Shown piece by piece: positions 55,417-64,000 of a stretch of DNA of 64,000 nucleotides (position 1 is the stretch's first letter; each line of letters starts with the position of its first letter). The DNA is from Massilia sp. 9096. GTDB lineage: Bacteria > Pseudomonadota > Gammaproteobacteria > Burkholderiales > Burkholderiaceae_D. Below the pieces are notes generated by a model. The model did not search any database, was not told the DNA's origin, and saw only the letters and a list, made by a program, of their open reading frames with translations. The stretch is from assembly GCF_000745265.1 (NCBI RefSeq), contig NZ_JQNN01000001.1, positions 1,736,001-1,800,000 of the forward strand. The letters are read 5' to 3'. The translations under genes were made by a program, and so were the position numbers.

Positions 55417-58400
55417 GGACGGGAACTCCGGGTTGGGGTTTGGGCAGGTCGGTCGCTTTGCGCTTGTCGCGCGCGTGGACCATGCTGAAGACGACGGGAA
55501 CGAATACCAGGGTGGCGATGGTCGAGAAGATCAGGCCGCCGATCACGGCGCGGCCCAGCGGGGCGTTCTGCTCGCCGCCCTCGCCCAGGCCGAGCGCCAT
55601 CGGCAGCATGCCGATGATCATGGCCAGCGCGGTCATCAGGACCGGACGGAAGCGCACGAAACCGGCTTCCAGCGCGGCGGCGTGGGCGTCGCCCAGCTCG
55701 GCCAGGCGCTCGCGCGCGAAGCTGATGACCAGCACCGAGTTCGCGGTCGCCACGCCCATGCACATGATGGCCCCGGTCAGGGCCGGCACCGACAGCGTGG
55801 TGTGGGTCGCGAACAGCATCCAGACGATGCCCGCCAGCGCGGCCGGCAGCGCCGACACGATCACCGCCGGGTCGAGCCACGATTGGAAGTTGACCACGAT
55901 GAGCAGGTAGATCAGGCCGACCGCGCCGAGCAGGCCGAACATCAGGCCGCTGAACGCGCGTTCCATCGTGCTGACCTGGCCCAGCATCTGCACGGTGGCG
56001 CCCTTCGGCGCTTCCGCCTTGGTGTCGGCGATCGCCTTGCGGATGTCGGCGGCGACCGCGCCCAGGTCGCGGCCCTGGGTGGCGGCCTGGATCTGCACCA
56101 TCGGCGCCACGTCGTACTGGCTGACGATCGCGGGCGAGTTGTCGCGCGTGATCCTGGCCACCGCGCCCAGCGTGGCCGAGGCGCCGCTGCCGTTGCCGAC
56201 CGGGAGGTTGGACAACGCGGACAGCGAATCGAGGGTCGGCTGCGGGGTCTGCATCACGATCGGGTAGCTCACGCCGTTCTGCGGGTTGAGCCAGTAGGTC
56301 GGGGCAACCTGGCTGCTGCCGGCCAGGTTGACCACCAGGCTGTTGGTGACGTCCTTGGCGGTCAGACCGAGCAGGCCGGCCTGGGTGCGGTCGATGTCGA
56401 CGTTGAACTGCGGCGCACGCCGGGACTGCTGGATGCGCACGTCGGCCACGCCCGGGATCGCACGGATGCGCTTCATCAGCTTGTTGGCGTAGGCGTAGTT
56501 GCCGTCGACGTCGCGGCCGCGCACTTGCACGTCGATCGGCGCCGGCGAACCGAAGTTCAGGATCTGGCTGACGATGTCGGCCGGCGGGAACGAGAAGGTC
56601 GTGTCCGGGAATTCGCGTGGCAACACCTCGCGCAGCCTGGCCACGTACTCGGCGGTCGGCTTGTGCTCTTCGCCCAGCGCGATCTGGAAGTCGCCGTCCT
56701 GCGAACCCATGGTGCCGGTGTTGTTGTAGGTGAGGTTGATCGAGGACGCCGGCAGGCCGATGTTGTCGACCATGGTCACGATGTTCTCGCTCGGGATCAC
56801 GCGGCGGATGGCCTGGTCGATCCGGGCGAAGCGCTGCGCGGTTTCCTCGGCGCGGGTGCCGACCGGCACGCGCGCGTGGATCAGCACCTGGCCCGAATCG
56901 ACCGCCGGAAAGAAGTTACTGCCCAGGAAAGGCACCAGCGCGAACGAGGCGAACACCACGACCAGGAAGCCCAGCACGAAGCCCTTGCGGTTGCCCAGCG
57001 CGCCCTGCAGGATGTTGCGGTAGCGCGCGCGGATGGCTTCGAAGCGCGCCTCGAAGCCGCGCTGGAAGCGCACCAGCGGGTTGCGCGACGGCGCGGGGTG
57101 GCCATGCTCGCCATGCGCCTCGTGCGCCTTGAGCAGGTAGTTGGCCATGGTCGGCACCAGGGTACGCGACAGGATGAACGAGCAGACCAGCGCGAAGATC
57201 ACGGCCTTGGCCATCGGCACGAACAGGAAGCCGGCCACGCCCTGCAGGAAGAACATCGGGATGAACACGATGCAGATGCACAACAGCGACACCAGCGCCG
57301 GGGTCACGATCTGCTGGGCGCCGTCCAGGATCGCCGGTTCGACCGCCTTGCCCTGCTCCAGGTGCCAGTTGATGTTTTCGATGGTGACGGTGGCGTCGTC
57401 GACCAGGATGCCGACCGCCAGCGCGAGGCCGCCCAGCGTCATCAGGTTGAGCGTCTCTCCGAGTGCGGACAGCGCGATGATCGACCCGAGGATCGACAGC
57501 GGGATCGAGACCGCGATGATCACGGTCGAGCGCCAGCTGCCCAGGAACAGCAGGATCATGACGCTGGTGAGGCAGGCCGCGATCGCGCCCTCGGTCGCCA
57601 CGCCCTTGACGGCGGCGCGCACGAACACCGACTGGTCGTTGATCGGCACGACCTTCAGGGCTTCCGGCAGGCCGGGCTTGAGGGAATCGAGCTTGGCGCG
57701 CACGCCGTCGACGATCGCCAGGGTCGAGGCCTGGCCGTTCTTCAGCACCGACATCAGCACCGAGCGGCCGCCGTCGACGTGGACGATGTTGGTCTGCGGC
57801 GCATTGCCGTCGTGGACGTCGGCGACGTCGCTCATATAAATGGTGGTGCCGTTCACCACCTTGATCGGCAGCCGGCCCAGGTCTTCGATGGCCGAGGGCG
57901 CGCTGTTCAGGTTGATCGTGTATTCGAGGCTGCCGATCTTCTGGGTGCCGACCGGGGTCAGCACGTTCTGCGCCGCCAGCGCGTTGGCGATGTCCTGCGC
58001 CGACAGGCCGCGCGCCTGCAGTGCGTCCGGCTTGACGTCGATCTGGACCTGGCGCTGCTTGCCGCCGTACGGCAGCGGGATCGCGGCGCCCGCGACCGTC
58101 ACCAGCGGCGTGCGCACGGTGTTCAGGCCGAGGTCGTACAGCTGCTGCTCCGACAGGCCCTTGCCCGACAGCGCCAGCTGCAGGATCGGCACCGTGGCGG
58201 CATTGTAGTTCAGGATCAGCGGCGGGGTCACGCCGGCCGGCATCTGCTTGAGCAGCGCCTGCGACACCGCCGTCACCTGCGCGTTCGCGACCGCGATGTC
58301 CACGCCCGGCTGGAAGAAGATCTTCACGATCGAGATGCCGGGATAGGTGTTCGCTTCGATATGCTCGATGTCGTTGACCGTCGTGGTCAGGCTGCGCTGG

Positions 58401-58606
58401 TACAGCGTCGAGATGCGCCCGGCCATCTGGTCCGGCGGCAGGCCGGTGTACTGGAAGGCGACGGCGATCACCGGCATCTTAATGTCGGGGAAGATGTCGG
58501 TGGGCGTGCGCATCGCTGCGAGCGGCCCGATGATGAGGAGCGCGAGCGCCAGCACCACGAAGGTGTAAGGCCGCCGCAGCGCGGTGTGGACAAGTCCTAG
58601 CAACAT
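55406..58606 (-). CDS. RND-family efflux permease
   Basis: At 1066 residues it has the normal size for an inner-membrane RND proton antiporter with 12 helices and two large periplasmic loops. TM1 starts at about residue 14; the proton-relay pair DD is in LAVGILVDDATVTIEN, and duplicated halves are seen. Sequence features (NFQSWLDPAVIVSALPAALAGI, no long acrB-type termini) point to the broad HAE/NodT-associated group exporting drugs, solvents or metals rather than to heavy-metal CusA, which needs a Met triad. CCGGAG precedes the ATG. No outer-membrane channel gene is in the operon. Confidence 0.93.
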   Translation of the reverse strand: MLLGLVHTALRRPYTFVVLALALLIIGPLAAMRTPTDIFPDIKMPVIAVAFQYTGLPPDQMAGRISTLYQRSLTTTVNDIEHIEANTYPGISIVKIFFQPGVDIAVANAQVTAVSQALLKQMPAGVTPPLILNYNAATVPILQLALSGKGLSEQQLYDLGLNTVRTPLVTVAGAAIPLPYGGKQRQVQIDVKPDALQARGLSAQDIANALAAQNVLTPVGTQKIGSLEYTINLNSAPSAIEDLGRLPIKVVNGTTIYMSDVADVHDGNAPQTNIVHVDGGRSVLMSVLKNGQASTLAIVDGVRAKLDSLKPGLPEALKVVPINDQSVFVRAAVKGVATEGAIAACLTSVMILLFLGSWRSTVIIAVSIPLSILGSIIALSALGETLNLMTLGGLALAVGILVDDATVTIENINWHLEQGKAVEPAILDGAQQIVTPALVSLLCICIVFIPMFFLQGVAGFLFVPMAKAVIFALVCSFILSRTLVPTMANYLLKAHEAHGEHGHPAPSRNPLVRFQRGFEARFEAIRARYRNILQGALGNRKGFVLGFLVVVFASFALVPFLGSNFFPAVDSGQVLIHARVPVGTRAEETAQRFARIDQAIRRVIPSENIVTMVDNIGLPASSINLTYNNTGTMGSQDGDFQIALGEEHKPTAEYVARLREVLPREFPDTTFSFPPADIVSQILNFGSPAPIDVQVRGRDVDGNYAYANKLMKRIRAIPGVADVRIQQSRRAPQFNVDIDRTQAGLLGLTAKDVTNSLVVNLAGSSQVAPTYWLNPQNGVSYPIVMQTPQPTLDSLSALSNLPVGNGSGASATLGAVARITRDNSPAIVSQYDVAPMVQIQAATQGRDLGAVAADIRKAIADTKAEAPKGATVQMLGQVSTMERAFSGLMFGLLGAVGLIYLLIVVNFQSWLDPAVIVSALPAALAGIVWMLFATHTTLSVPALTGAIMCMGVATANSVLVISFARERLAELGDAHAAALEAGFVRFRPVLMTALAMIIGMLPMALGLGEGGEQNAPLGRAVIGGLIFSTIATLVFVPVVFSMVHARDKRKATDLPKPQPGVPVHAH

Positions 58607-58919
58607 TGTGAAACTCCGGACGATGGGTGAATGCAGTCTGCAGAGGCTTTACGAGCAATTGCGGCCAACTTCGCGTAATTACGCCCGAATTGCACTCAAG
58701 CCCTCATGCAAACCCGGTAATATGGGGCAAAATCGAATTCCTGACTAGGGGCTCGGGACGCCAAAACCCCGACATTTTGCACGCTGCCGTGAATTTCTGC
58801 TGGCGGTGCGCCGGTTTTGGCACGGAGGTAATGACGATGGTGACATCGGCTCGGCGCGATGCCACACAACGTACACAGTTCGTTACGAAAGCGTCGTCAA
58901 AACAATGACTTAGCACTGA
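58607..58919. other. 313-bp intergenic region upstream of RND operon
   Basis: It holds the promoter side of the efflux operon and the end of polB. Short frames on both strands lack family resemblance and ribosome sites. I see no clear hairpin or operator. Confidence 0.5.
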
Positions 58920-61376
58920 CTAGAAGAGCGCGCCCTGGGGGCTGGTGAGACGTGCGAAATCGTCGCCGAGGAAGGTCAAGATGGCGTCGGCCACCGGTTC
59001 GAGCTGGCGCGTCAGGTAGTGCTCGTAGTCGATCCCGGCGCGCGCCGAATGCGGCATTGATTCGATCGCGTCCAGCGGTTCCGGTCCGGACAGCAGCATC
59101 ACGTAACGGATCCAGCCGCCGTTGCGGTACTGGGCCGGGCGGCCCTGGCGCAGGTGGAATTCGTCGGCGATGCGCGCCGCGCGCACGTGCGGCGGCACGT
59201 TGCGGTCGTATTCGGCCAGCGGCCGGCGCACGCGCTTGCGGTAGACCAGCTGGTCGTCGAGTTCGCCGGCCAGCAGGCGCGCCACGGTGTCGCGCACGTA
59301 ATCCTCGTAGGGCTGGTTGCGGAAGATCCGTTCATACAGGCCTTGCTGGAAGCGCTGCGCCAGCGGGGTCCAGTCGGTGCGCACCGACTCCAGGCCCTTG
59401 TAGACCATCTCCTCGCTCAGCTTGCCGTCCTTGTCTTCATGGCGCACCAGGCCGGCGTAGCGCTTCTTGCTGCCCTCCTCCGAACCGCGCACGGTCGGCA
59501 TCAGGAAGCGTGCAAAGTGCACGTCGTATTCCAGCTCCAGCGCCGAATCGAGTCCGAGTTCTTCCTTCAGGTGCGTGCGCCACCAGCCGTTGACCCGGTC
59601 GACCAGGTCCTGGCCGATGCGGCGCGCGTCCAGTTCGCCATGGGCGCGCCCGAGCCACACGAAGATCGAGTCGGTATCGCCGTAGATCACGCCGTAGCCC
59701 TGCTCCTCGATCATCGCGCGCGTGCGCTGCAGGATGTCGTGGCCGCGCATCGTGATCGACGAGGCCAGGCGCGGGTCGAAGAAGCGGCAGGCCGGGGTGC
59801 CGAGCACGCCGTAGAACGCGTTCATGATGATCTTGAGCGCCTGGGACAGCGGCGCATTCTTCTCGACCTTGGCCGCCTCGCGCCCGGCCCAGACGCGCGT
59901 GACGATGCCGGGCAGGCAGTTTTTGCTGCGCGAGAAGCGCGCGCCGCGGTAGCCGGGCACGGTATCCTGCGCGCGCCCCTGCTGCGCCTCGCGCAGGCCC
60001 TCGACCAGGCCGACCGGGTCGATCAGGAAGGTGCGGATGATCGACGGGTACAGGCTTTTATAGTCCAGCACCAGCACCGAGTCGTACAGGCCGGAGCGCG
60101 AATCCATCACGAAGCCGCCCGGGCTGTCGCCGCCCGCGACGTCGCCGATGTTGGGCGCCACCAGGCCCTGGCGATGCATCAGCGGCATGTACAGGTGTTC
60201 GAACGCCGCCACCGAACCGCCGCTGCGGTCGGCCGCCAGGCCGGTCACGCTGGCGCGCTCGAGCAGGAAGGGAAACAGGCCGGCCTTGTCGAAGATGCGC
60301 GTGACCAGCTCGCAGTCCTTGAGGTTGTAGCGCGCCAGCTGCGGCTTGTCCTCCTCGAACATGCGGTCGATCTCGGCCATGCGGTCGTAGGGGTTGCCGA
60401 TCTCCTTGCCTTCGCCGAGCAGCGTCTGCGCGACATTCTCCAGGCTGAAGGACGGAAAATTCCAGGTGGCCGTCTGCAGCGCCTCGATGCCGTCGATGAC
60501 CAGGCGCCCGGCGATGCCCCACAGGTAGCGCGCGCCGCCCGAGTTTTGTCCCCCTCGCTCGCGCCACTCGATCGCCGAGCCGTCGCGCCCCAGCCGCAAG
60601 GGCCGGTTGTGGCGGTCGGCATGCTCCTGCAACACGCGCAGGTCGAAGTTAACGACGCTCCAGCCGATGATCACGTCCGGGTCGTGGCGCCGGAACCAGT
60701 CCTCCATCGCCTCCAGCAGCTCGAGGCGGGTGGCGCGGTACTCGAGCGCGAAGTCGACCTTCGCGCGGCTCTCGGGCGAACCGTTTTCCGGCCCCAGCAT
60801 GTACACCACGCGCTGGCCGCAGCCTTCCAGCCCGATCGAGCGCAGCTCGCCCTGCATCGTCGTTTCGATGTCGAGCGAGACCGTGGAGAGCCTGGGCCGG
60901 TAGCCGTGGTCCGGCTTGAGCTGGCCGTTGACGAACAGCTGCGGGTCGCCCGGCGCCGGGGTGCCGGTGAACAGCACCGGGGCGGTGATGAAGCGCTCCA
61001 TCAGGTAGCGGTCGGTCGGTCGGACGTCGGCCTCGAACACGTCGACGCCATGCTCGCGCAGGCGCTTTTCCAGCCGCATCAGGTGGCGATAACTCTTGCA
61101 GTACAGGCCCAGCACGGGCCGATGCTGGAAGTCGGCCAGCGCCAGTTCGCGCAGCTCGACGCCACGCTCGCGCGCGAGCAGGGTGTCCAGCGCGGCGCGC
61201 TGCTCGGCTGGCACGAAGGCGACGGCGCTGGTTGGCGCCAGGCGCACGCGGCATGGACCGTCCTCGGTGGCCAGCCAGAACTCGGCCTCGACGCCATCGT
61301 CGACGTCGCGCCAGTGGCGCGTCAGCAGGAAGCCTGTGCGCGGCCCGGGTGCGCGCTGCGGATCGTGGTCGTCCAT
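58920..61376 (-). CDS. polB: DNA polymerase II (family B)
   Basis: The 818-residue protein has the 3'-5' exonuclease motifs (DIE at 169-171; ARYNLKDCE near 348-356) and polymerase motifs A (DYKSLYPSI, 438-446), B (KIIMNAFYG, 515-523) and C (YGDTDS, 565-570), so both activities should be intact. E. coli Pol II is 783 residues. It acts in restart and damage-tolerant synthesis. No LexA site was recognised in the short upstream gap; it follows the DUF455 gene by 15 bp and is probably co-transcribed with it. Confidence 0.95.
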   Translation of the reverse strand: MDDHDPQRAPGPRTGFLLTRHWRDVDDGVEAEFWLATEDGPCRVRLAPTSAVAFVPAEQRAALDTLLARERGVELRELALADFQHRPVLGLYCKSYRHLMRLEKRLREHGVDVFEADVRPTDRYLMERFITAPVLFTGTPAPGDPQLFVNGQLKPDHGYRPRLSTVSLDIETTMQGELRSIGLEGCGQRVVYMLGPENGSPESRAKVDFALEYRATRLELLEAMEDWFRRHDPDVIIGWSVVNFDLRVLQEHADRHNRPLRLGRDGSAIEWRERGGQNSGGARYLWGIAGRLVIDGIEALQTATWNFPSFSLENVAQTLLGEGKEIGNPYDRMAEIDRMFEEDKPQLARYNLKDCELVTRIFDKAGLFPFLLERASVTGLAADRSGGSVAAFEHLYMPLMHRQGLVAPNIGDVAGGDSPGGFVMDSRSGLYDSVLVLDYKSLYPSIIRTFLIDPVGLVEGLREAQQGRAQDTVPGYRGARFSRSKNCLPGIVTRVWAGREAAKVEKNAPLSQALKIIMNAFYGVLGTPACRFFDPRLASSITMRGHDILQRTRAMIEEQGYGVIYGDTDSIFVWLGRAHGELDARRIGQDLVDRVNGWWRTHLKEELGLDSALELEYDVHFARFLMPTVRGSEEGSKKRYAGLVRHEDKDGKLSEEMVYKGLESVRTDWTPLAQRFQQGLYERIFRNQPYEDYVRDTVARLLAGELDDQLVYRKRVRRPLAEYDRNVPPHVRAARIADEFHLRQGRPAQYRNGGWIRYVMLLSGPEPLDAIESMPHSARAGIDYEHYLTRQLEPVADAILTFLGDDFARLTSPQGALF

Positions 61377-61391
61377 GTCGGGATGATACGC

Positions 61392-62219
61392 TCAGGGAGA
61401 CAGTGCGTCGGCGCGGTAGCGCGCCAGCTCGGCATCCAGGAACCCGGCCTGGCGCCGCGCTTCGACGTTGAACGGGCCCTTGAGCACCGGCGCCTTGTAC
61501 TGCAGCGTGAGCGCATCGTAGGTCGACACCGGCTCCAGGCCGCGCAGCGCGCACAGGTGGAAATACCAGCGGTTGCCGATCTCCACGTGGCCCACCTCGT
61601 CGCGCAGCAGCACGTCGAGGATGGCGGCGGCGGCCGCGTCGCCGGCCTGGGCCAGCTTGGCGCGCAACGGCGGGATCGCGTCCAGGCCGCGCGCTTCCAT
61701 CGTGCGCGGCACCAGGGCCATGCGCGCCAGCACGTCGCCGGCGGTCTTGGCGACCATCTCCCACAGGCTGTCGTGGCCGGGAAAATCGCCATAGGCGTGG
61801 CCCAGCGTGCCGAGGTGCCGATCGAGCAGATTGAAATGCAGCGCTTCCTCGCTGGCCACGCGCAGCCAGTCGGCGTAGTAGGCCTCCGGCATGGCGGGAA
61901 AGCGCCAGATCGCGTCCAGCGCCAGGTTGACGGCGTTGAACTCGATGTGGGCCAGCGCGTGGATCAGCATGGCGCGCCCTTCCACGGTGGCCATCGAGCG
62001 GCGCCCGAGCCGCTTGGGCGAGACCAGCTCCGGCCTGGCCGGGCGGCCGGGGATGGCGCCGGCCGGCGTCAGCAGCGCGGTCGGGTCGATGCGCGCGCGC
62101 GCCTGCGCCTGTGCGCGCGCGAGGGCGGCCACGCCGGCGCTCTTGGCGGCGGGGTCGGATTCGGTCAGGAGCTGCAGCGCCTCGGCGCGCAGATCCGGAA
62201 GTTGTGGCGGGTGCGCCAT
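61392..62219 (-). CDS. DUF455 ferritin-like protein
   Basis: The start at 62219 gives 275 residues. The helical core has the di-iron-type spacing of DUF455: HIEFNAVNLALD, ASEEALHFNLL and RDEVGHVEIGNRW with ExxH motifs. The family resembles ferritin-like di-iron proteins such as MiaE, but its reaction is not established. It lies 15 bp upstream of polB on the same strand. Confidence 0.85.
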   Translation of the reverse strand: MAHPPQLPDLRAEALQLLTESDPAAKSAGVAALARAQAQARARIDPTALLTPAGAIPGRPARPELVSPKRLGRRSMATVEGRAMLIHALAHIEFNAVNLALDAIWRFPAMPEAYYADWLRVASEEALHFNLLDRHLGTLGHAYGDFPGHDSLWEMVAKTAGDVLARMALVPRTMEARGLDAIPPLRAKLAQAGDAAAAAILDVLLRDEVGHVEIGNRWYFHLCALRGLEPVSTYDALTLQYKAPVLKGPFNVEARRQAGFLDAELARYRADALSP

Positions 62220-62358
62220 CGGCAAACCTGTGCTGCGTGAAAAACGCACAGTGTAGCAAAGCGCCCCGACGGCCGTGCGCCGGAGTTCGATGCCGCCGTC
62301 GCAAGCCTGCACGCGCGCGCGAGGAATGCTATCGTGCGCCCTGCACACAGGAGCCTTC

Positions 62359-62979
62359 ATGAACGACACCGTCCATTTTTACGAACCCGGCCAGGGACAC
62401 GGCCTGCCGCACGACCCGTTCAACGCCATCGTCGGCCCGCGCCCGATCGGCTGGATCGCCTCGAAAAGCGGGGCCGGGGTATTGAACCTCGCGCCCTACA
62501 GCTTCTTCAACGCCTTCAACTACATCCCGCCGATCATCGGCTTTTCCAGCATCGGCTGGAAGGACTCGGTGCGCAACATCGAGGAGACCGGGCAATTCGT
62601 GTGGAACCTGGCCACGCGCGACCTGGCCGAGCGCATGAACCAGACCTGCGCGGCGGTGCCGCCCGAGGTCGACGAGTTCCAGCTGGCCGGCCTGACGCCG
62701 GCCGCATCGCGCGTGGTGGACGTGCCGCGCGTGCTCGAGTCGCCGGTGGCGATGGAATGCCGCCTGACTCAGCTGATCCAGCTGCAGCGCGCCGGCGGCG
62801 CACAGGTGCCGAGCTGGCTGGTGCTGGGCGAGGTCGTCGGCGTGCACATCGACCGGCGCCTGCTCAAGGACGGCGTGTACGACACCGCCGCCGCCGGTCC
62901 GATCCTGCGCGGCGGCGGCCCGGCCGATTATTTCAGCATCGGACCGGAGCAGCTGTTCCGCATGTTCCGTCCGCAGTAA
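62359..62979 (+). CDS. Flavin-reductase-fold flavoprotein
   Basis: The ATG after ACAGGAG gives 206 residues. VGPRPIGWIASKS (29-41), NLAPYSFFNAFNYIPPIIGFS and the late HIDRRLLKDGVYD are typical of FMN-binding split-barrel proteins of the flavin-reductase-like family. They reduce flavin with NAD(P)H or bind FMN for other redox reactions. No monooxygenase is adjacent. It could in principle supply FADH2 to the halogenase-like protein at 8352, but they are 52 kb apart and nothing else links them. Confidence 0.85.
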   Translation: MNDTVHFYEPGQGHGLPHDPFNAIVGPRPIGWIASKSGAGVLNLAPYSFFNAFNYIPPIIGFSSIGWKDSVRNIEETGQFVWNLATRDLAERMNQTCAAVPPEVDEFQLAGLTPAASRVVDVPRVLESPVAMECRLTQLIQLQRAGGAQVPSWLVLGEVVGVHIDRRLLKDGVYDTAAAGPILRGGGPADYFSIGPEQLFRMFRPQ

Positions 62980-63000
62980 GGTCGCGCCGACGAGGACATG

Positions 63001-63024
63001 AAAAAACCCCGCCGCGGCGGGGTT
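63001..63024 (-). terminator. Rho-independent terminator of the Ser/Gly-rich gene
   Basis: The 20-bp palindrome AACCCCGCCGCGGCGGGGTT is followed on the minus strand by a run of T's (A6 at 63001-63006). Confidence 0.85.
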
Positions 63025-63062
63025 GTGTCATGCCGGCGCACGGCGCACGCCCGTGGCAGCGA

Positions 63063-64000
63063 TCAGCGCTGCACCGGCGGCGCGCTGCCGGCACCCTGCT
63101 GGCCCTGGCCCTGCGTGTCCGATTGGGTGGCGCCGGTGCCGGCGCCCATCGAGCGCGAGGTGGCGGTGCCGCTCATGCCCGACTGGCTGCCGTTGGTGTT
63201 GTTCGAGCCGGACTGGGTCGGACCCGAGATCGGCGCTCCGCTCTGGCCGGCGCGCGTGGCGCCCATGCCCGAGCTGCCGCTGGCGCCGGTCGACGAGGGC
63301 TGGCCGCTCAAGCCGCTGTTGACGCCGCCGTTCATGGCGCCGGTCGACGACTGGCTGCCGTTGCTGCTCGTCGCGCCCGATTGCTGAGCGCCCGACAGGG
63401 TCTGCGGCTGCTGGCCCATGCTACCGGTGGCGCCCATGCTGCCGCTGTTGCCCATCGATTGCGAGTTCATGCCCATCCCGCCCGACTGGCCGATGCTGGA
63501 GCTGGACTGGCCGATGCTGGTGGAGCCCGACTGCTGGGCGCCGGAAAGCGTTTGCGGAGCCGCATCCGAGCCGGAACCGGTGGCGCCGGACGCGCCCGAG
63601 CCGCCGTAGGCACCGCTGCCTGCGCTGCCGCTCGAGCCGATGCCCGAGGCGGTCTGTCCGCCCGCGCCGTCGACCGTGGTGGTCGAGACGATGCGCTCGC
63701 TCACTTCGGCCTGCGGGGCGTTGGCCACCAGCTGGCGGATGTTGCCGCTGTCACGCTTGTAATTGGCTTGCGCCTGCTTCAGGCAAGCCGCCTTGCCCGA
63801 CTTCTGCTTGTTGCAGGCCGCGGTCTGGTCGGCATAGGCGGCGCTGAGTTCCTTCTTGAGGACGGCGGTGCGCTGGGCCTGGCTCGCATCGGCCTTGTAC
63901 CAGCGGGCCGGATCGCCTTTATGCTGGGTCTGCGCGGCCGTCGCTGCGGTGCTGCCGGCGCACATGATGCAGGCCACTGCGACCATGCGCGATAGGGATA
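63063..64000 (-). CDS. Secreted Ser/Gly/Gln-rich repeat protein (5' end cut by window)
   Basis: The frame stays open to the right edge (codons for SLSR before the ATG at 63986), and the hydrophobic MVAVACIMCAGSTAATAAQ looks like the middle of a signal peptide, so the true start is probably outside. From about residue 20 of the visible part, a charged helical region with two Cys (TAACNKQKSGKAACLKQA) resembles small periplasmic proteins; from about residue 100 the sequence is low-complexity Gly/Ser/Gln/Met, with the block PQTLSGAQQSG present twice and many QSGxxG units. I recognise no function. Such tails occur in surface and adhesive proteins, but also as unstructured spacers. Confidence 0.75.
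   Translation of the reverse strand, partial: SLSRMVAVACIMCAGSTAATAAQTQHKGDPARWYKADASQAQRTAVLKKELSAAYADQTAACNKQKSGKAACLKQAQANYKRDSGNIRQLVANAPQAEVSERIVSTTTVDGAGGQTASGIGSSGSAGSGAYGGSGASGATGSGSDAAPQTLSGAQQSGSTSIGQSSSSIGQSGGMGMNSQSMGNSGSMGATGSMGQQPQTLSGAQQSGATSSNGSQSSTGAMNGGVNSGLSGQPSSTGASGSSGMGATRAGQSGAPISGPTQSGSNNTNGSQSGMSGTATSRSMGAGTGATQSDTQGQGQQGAGSAPPVQR

Noticed and set aside
55202..58600. Plus-strand open frame of 1,132 codons opposite the RND permease
   Set aside because: Composition is typical of antisense of a membrane protein gene and no motif is seen; the permease on the minus strand is unambiguous.
58627..58908. Short frames on both strands upstream of the RND operon
   Set aside because: No ribosome site, no recognisable family, and overlapping frames on opposite strands; treated as non-coding.

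Overview
The window is high-GC, gene-dense DNA, probably from a Massilia/Duganella-like member of the Oxalobacteraceae (Betaproteobacteria). That placement is an inference from codon style, the TonB-receptor-based polysaccharide loci and the mix of housekeeping genes; no rRNA, tRNA, CRISPR array or insertion sequence was recognised.

Left flank (1-3.4 kb): a hybrid sensor kinase with two tandem PAS domains, cut by the window edge, and a TauD-like dioxygenase. From about 3.5 to 46.8 kb lies one large plant cell-wall polysaccharide utilisation region. It holds a polysaccharide deacetylase, a GH9 glucanase, a type-B carboxylesterase and a tryptophan-halogenase-like flavoprotein. A seven-gene minus-strand operon of 13 kb follows (GH74, GH95, TonB receptor, GH26, CE2, TonB receptor, esterase), divergent from a third TonB receptor and a ketoglutarate-semialdehyde dehydrogenase. 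Then comes a five-gene operon, GH3-xylX-xylB-xylC-xylD, which with that dehydrogenase gives the full Weimberg route from xylose to 2-oxoglutarate. The region ends with a LacI-type regulator divergent from GH67-GH10, and a GDSL lipoprotein-GH115 pair divergent from glucarate dehydratase. The gene set fits secreted attack on glucuronoxylan, xyloglucan and mannan, outer-membrane uptake through TonB receptors, and oxidative catabolism of xylose and (partly) glucuronate/glucarate. No inner-membrane sugar transporter, uronate dehydrogenase or 5-keto-4-deoxyglucarate dehydratase is present.

The strongest regulatory signal is two families of LacI-type palindromes in the intergenic regions of this locus: a GCGC-centred class (TGTTtGCGCaAACA) at 4595, 23172, 37218, 37317 and 45305 with a weaker one at 8250, and a CG-centred class (TGnAAnCGnTTnCA) at 4710, 23378, 35858 and 37294. 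They suggest that dispersed operons form one regulon, possibly under two regulators, only one of which is encoded here.

Right flank (46.8-64 kb): CheV, a secreted cyanophycinase-like peptidase, an Lrp/AsnC regulator divergent from dadA-alr (D-amino acid/alanine catabolism), a MASE2-GGDEF diguanylate cyclase overlapping a SUI1/YciH gene, an RND efflux permease plus adaptor without an outer-membrane channel, DNA polymerase II (polB), a DUF455 ferritin-like protein, a flavin-reductase-fold protein, and the start-truncated gene of a secreted Ser/Gly-rich repeat protein.
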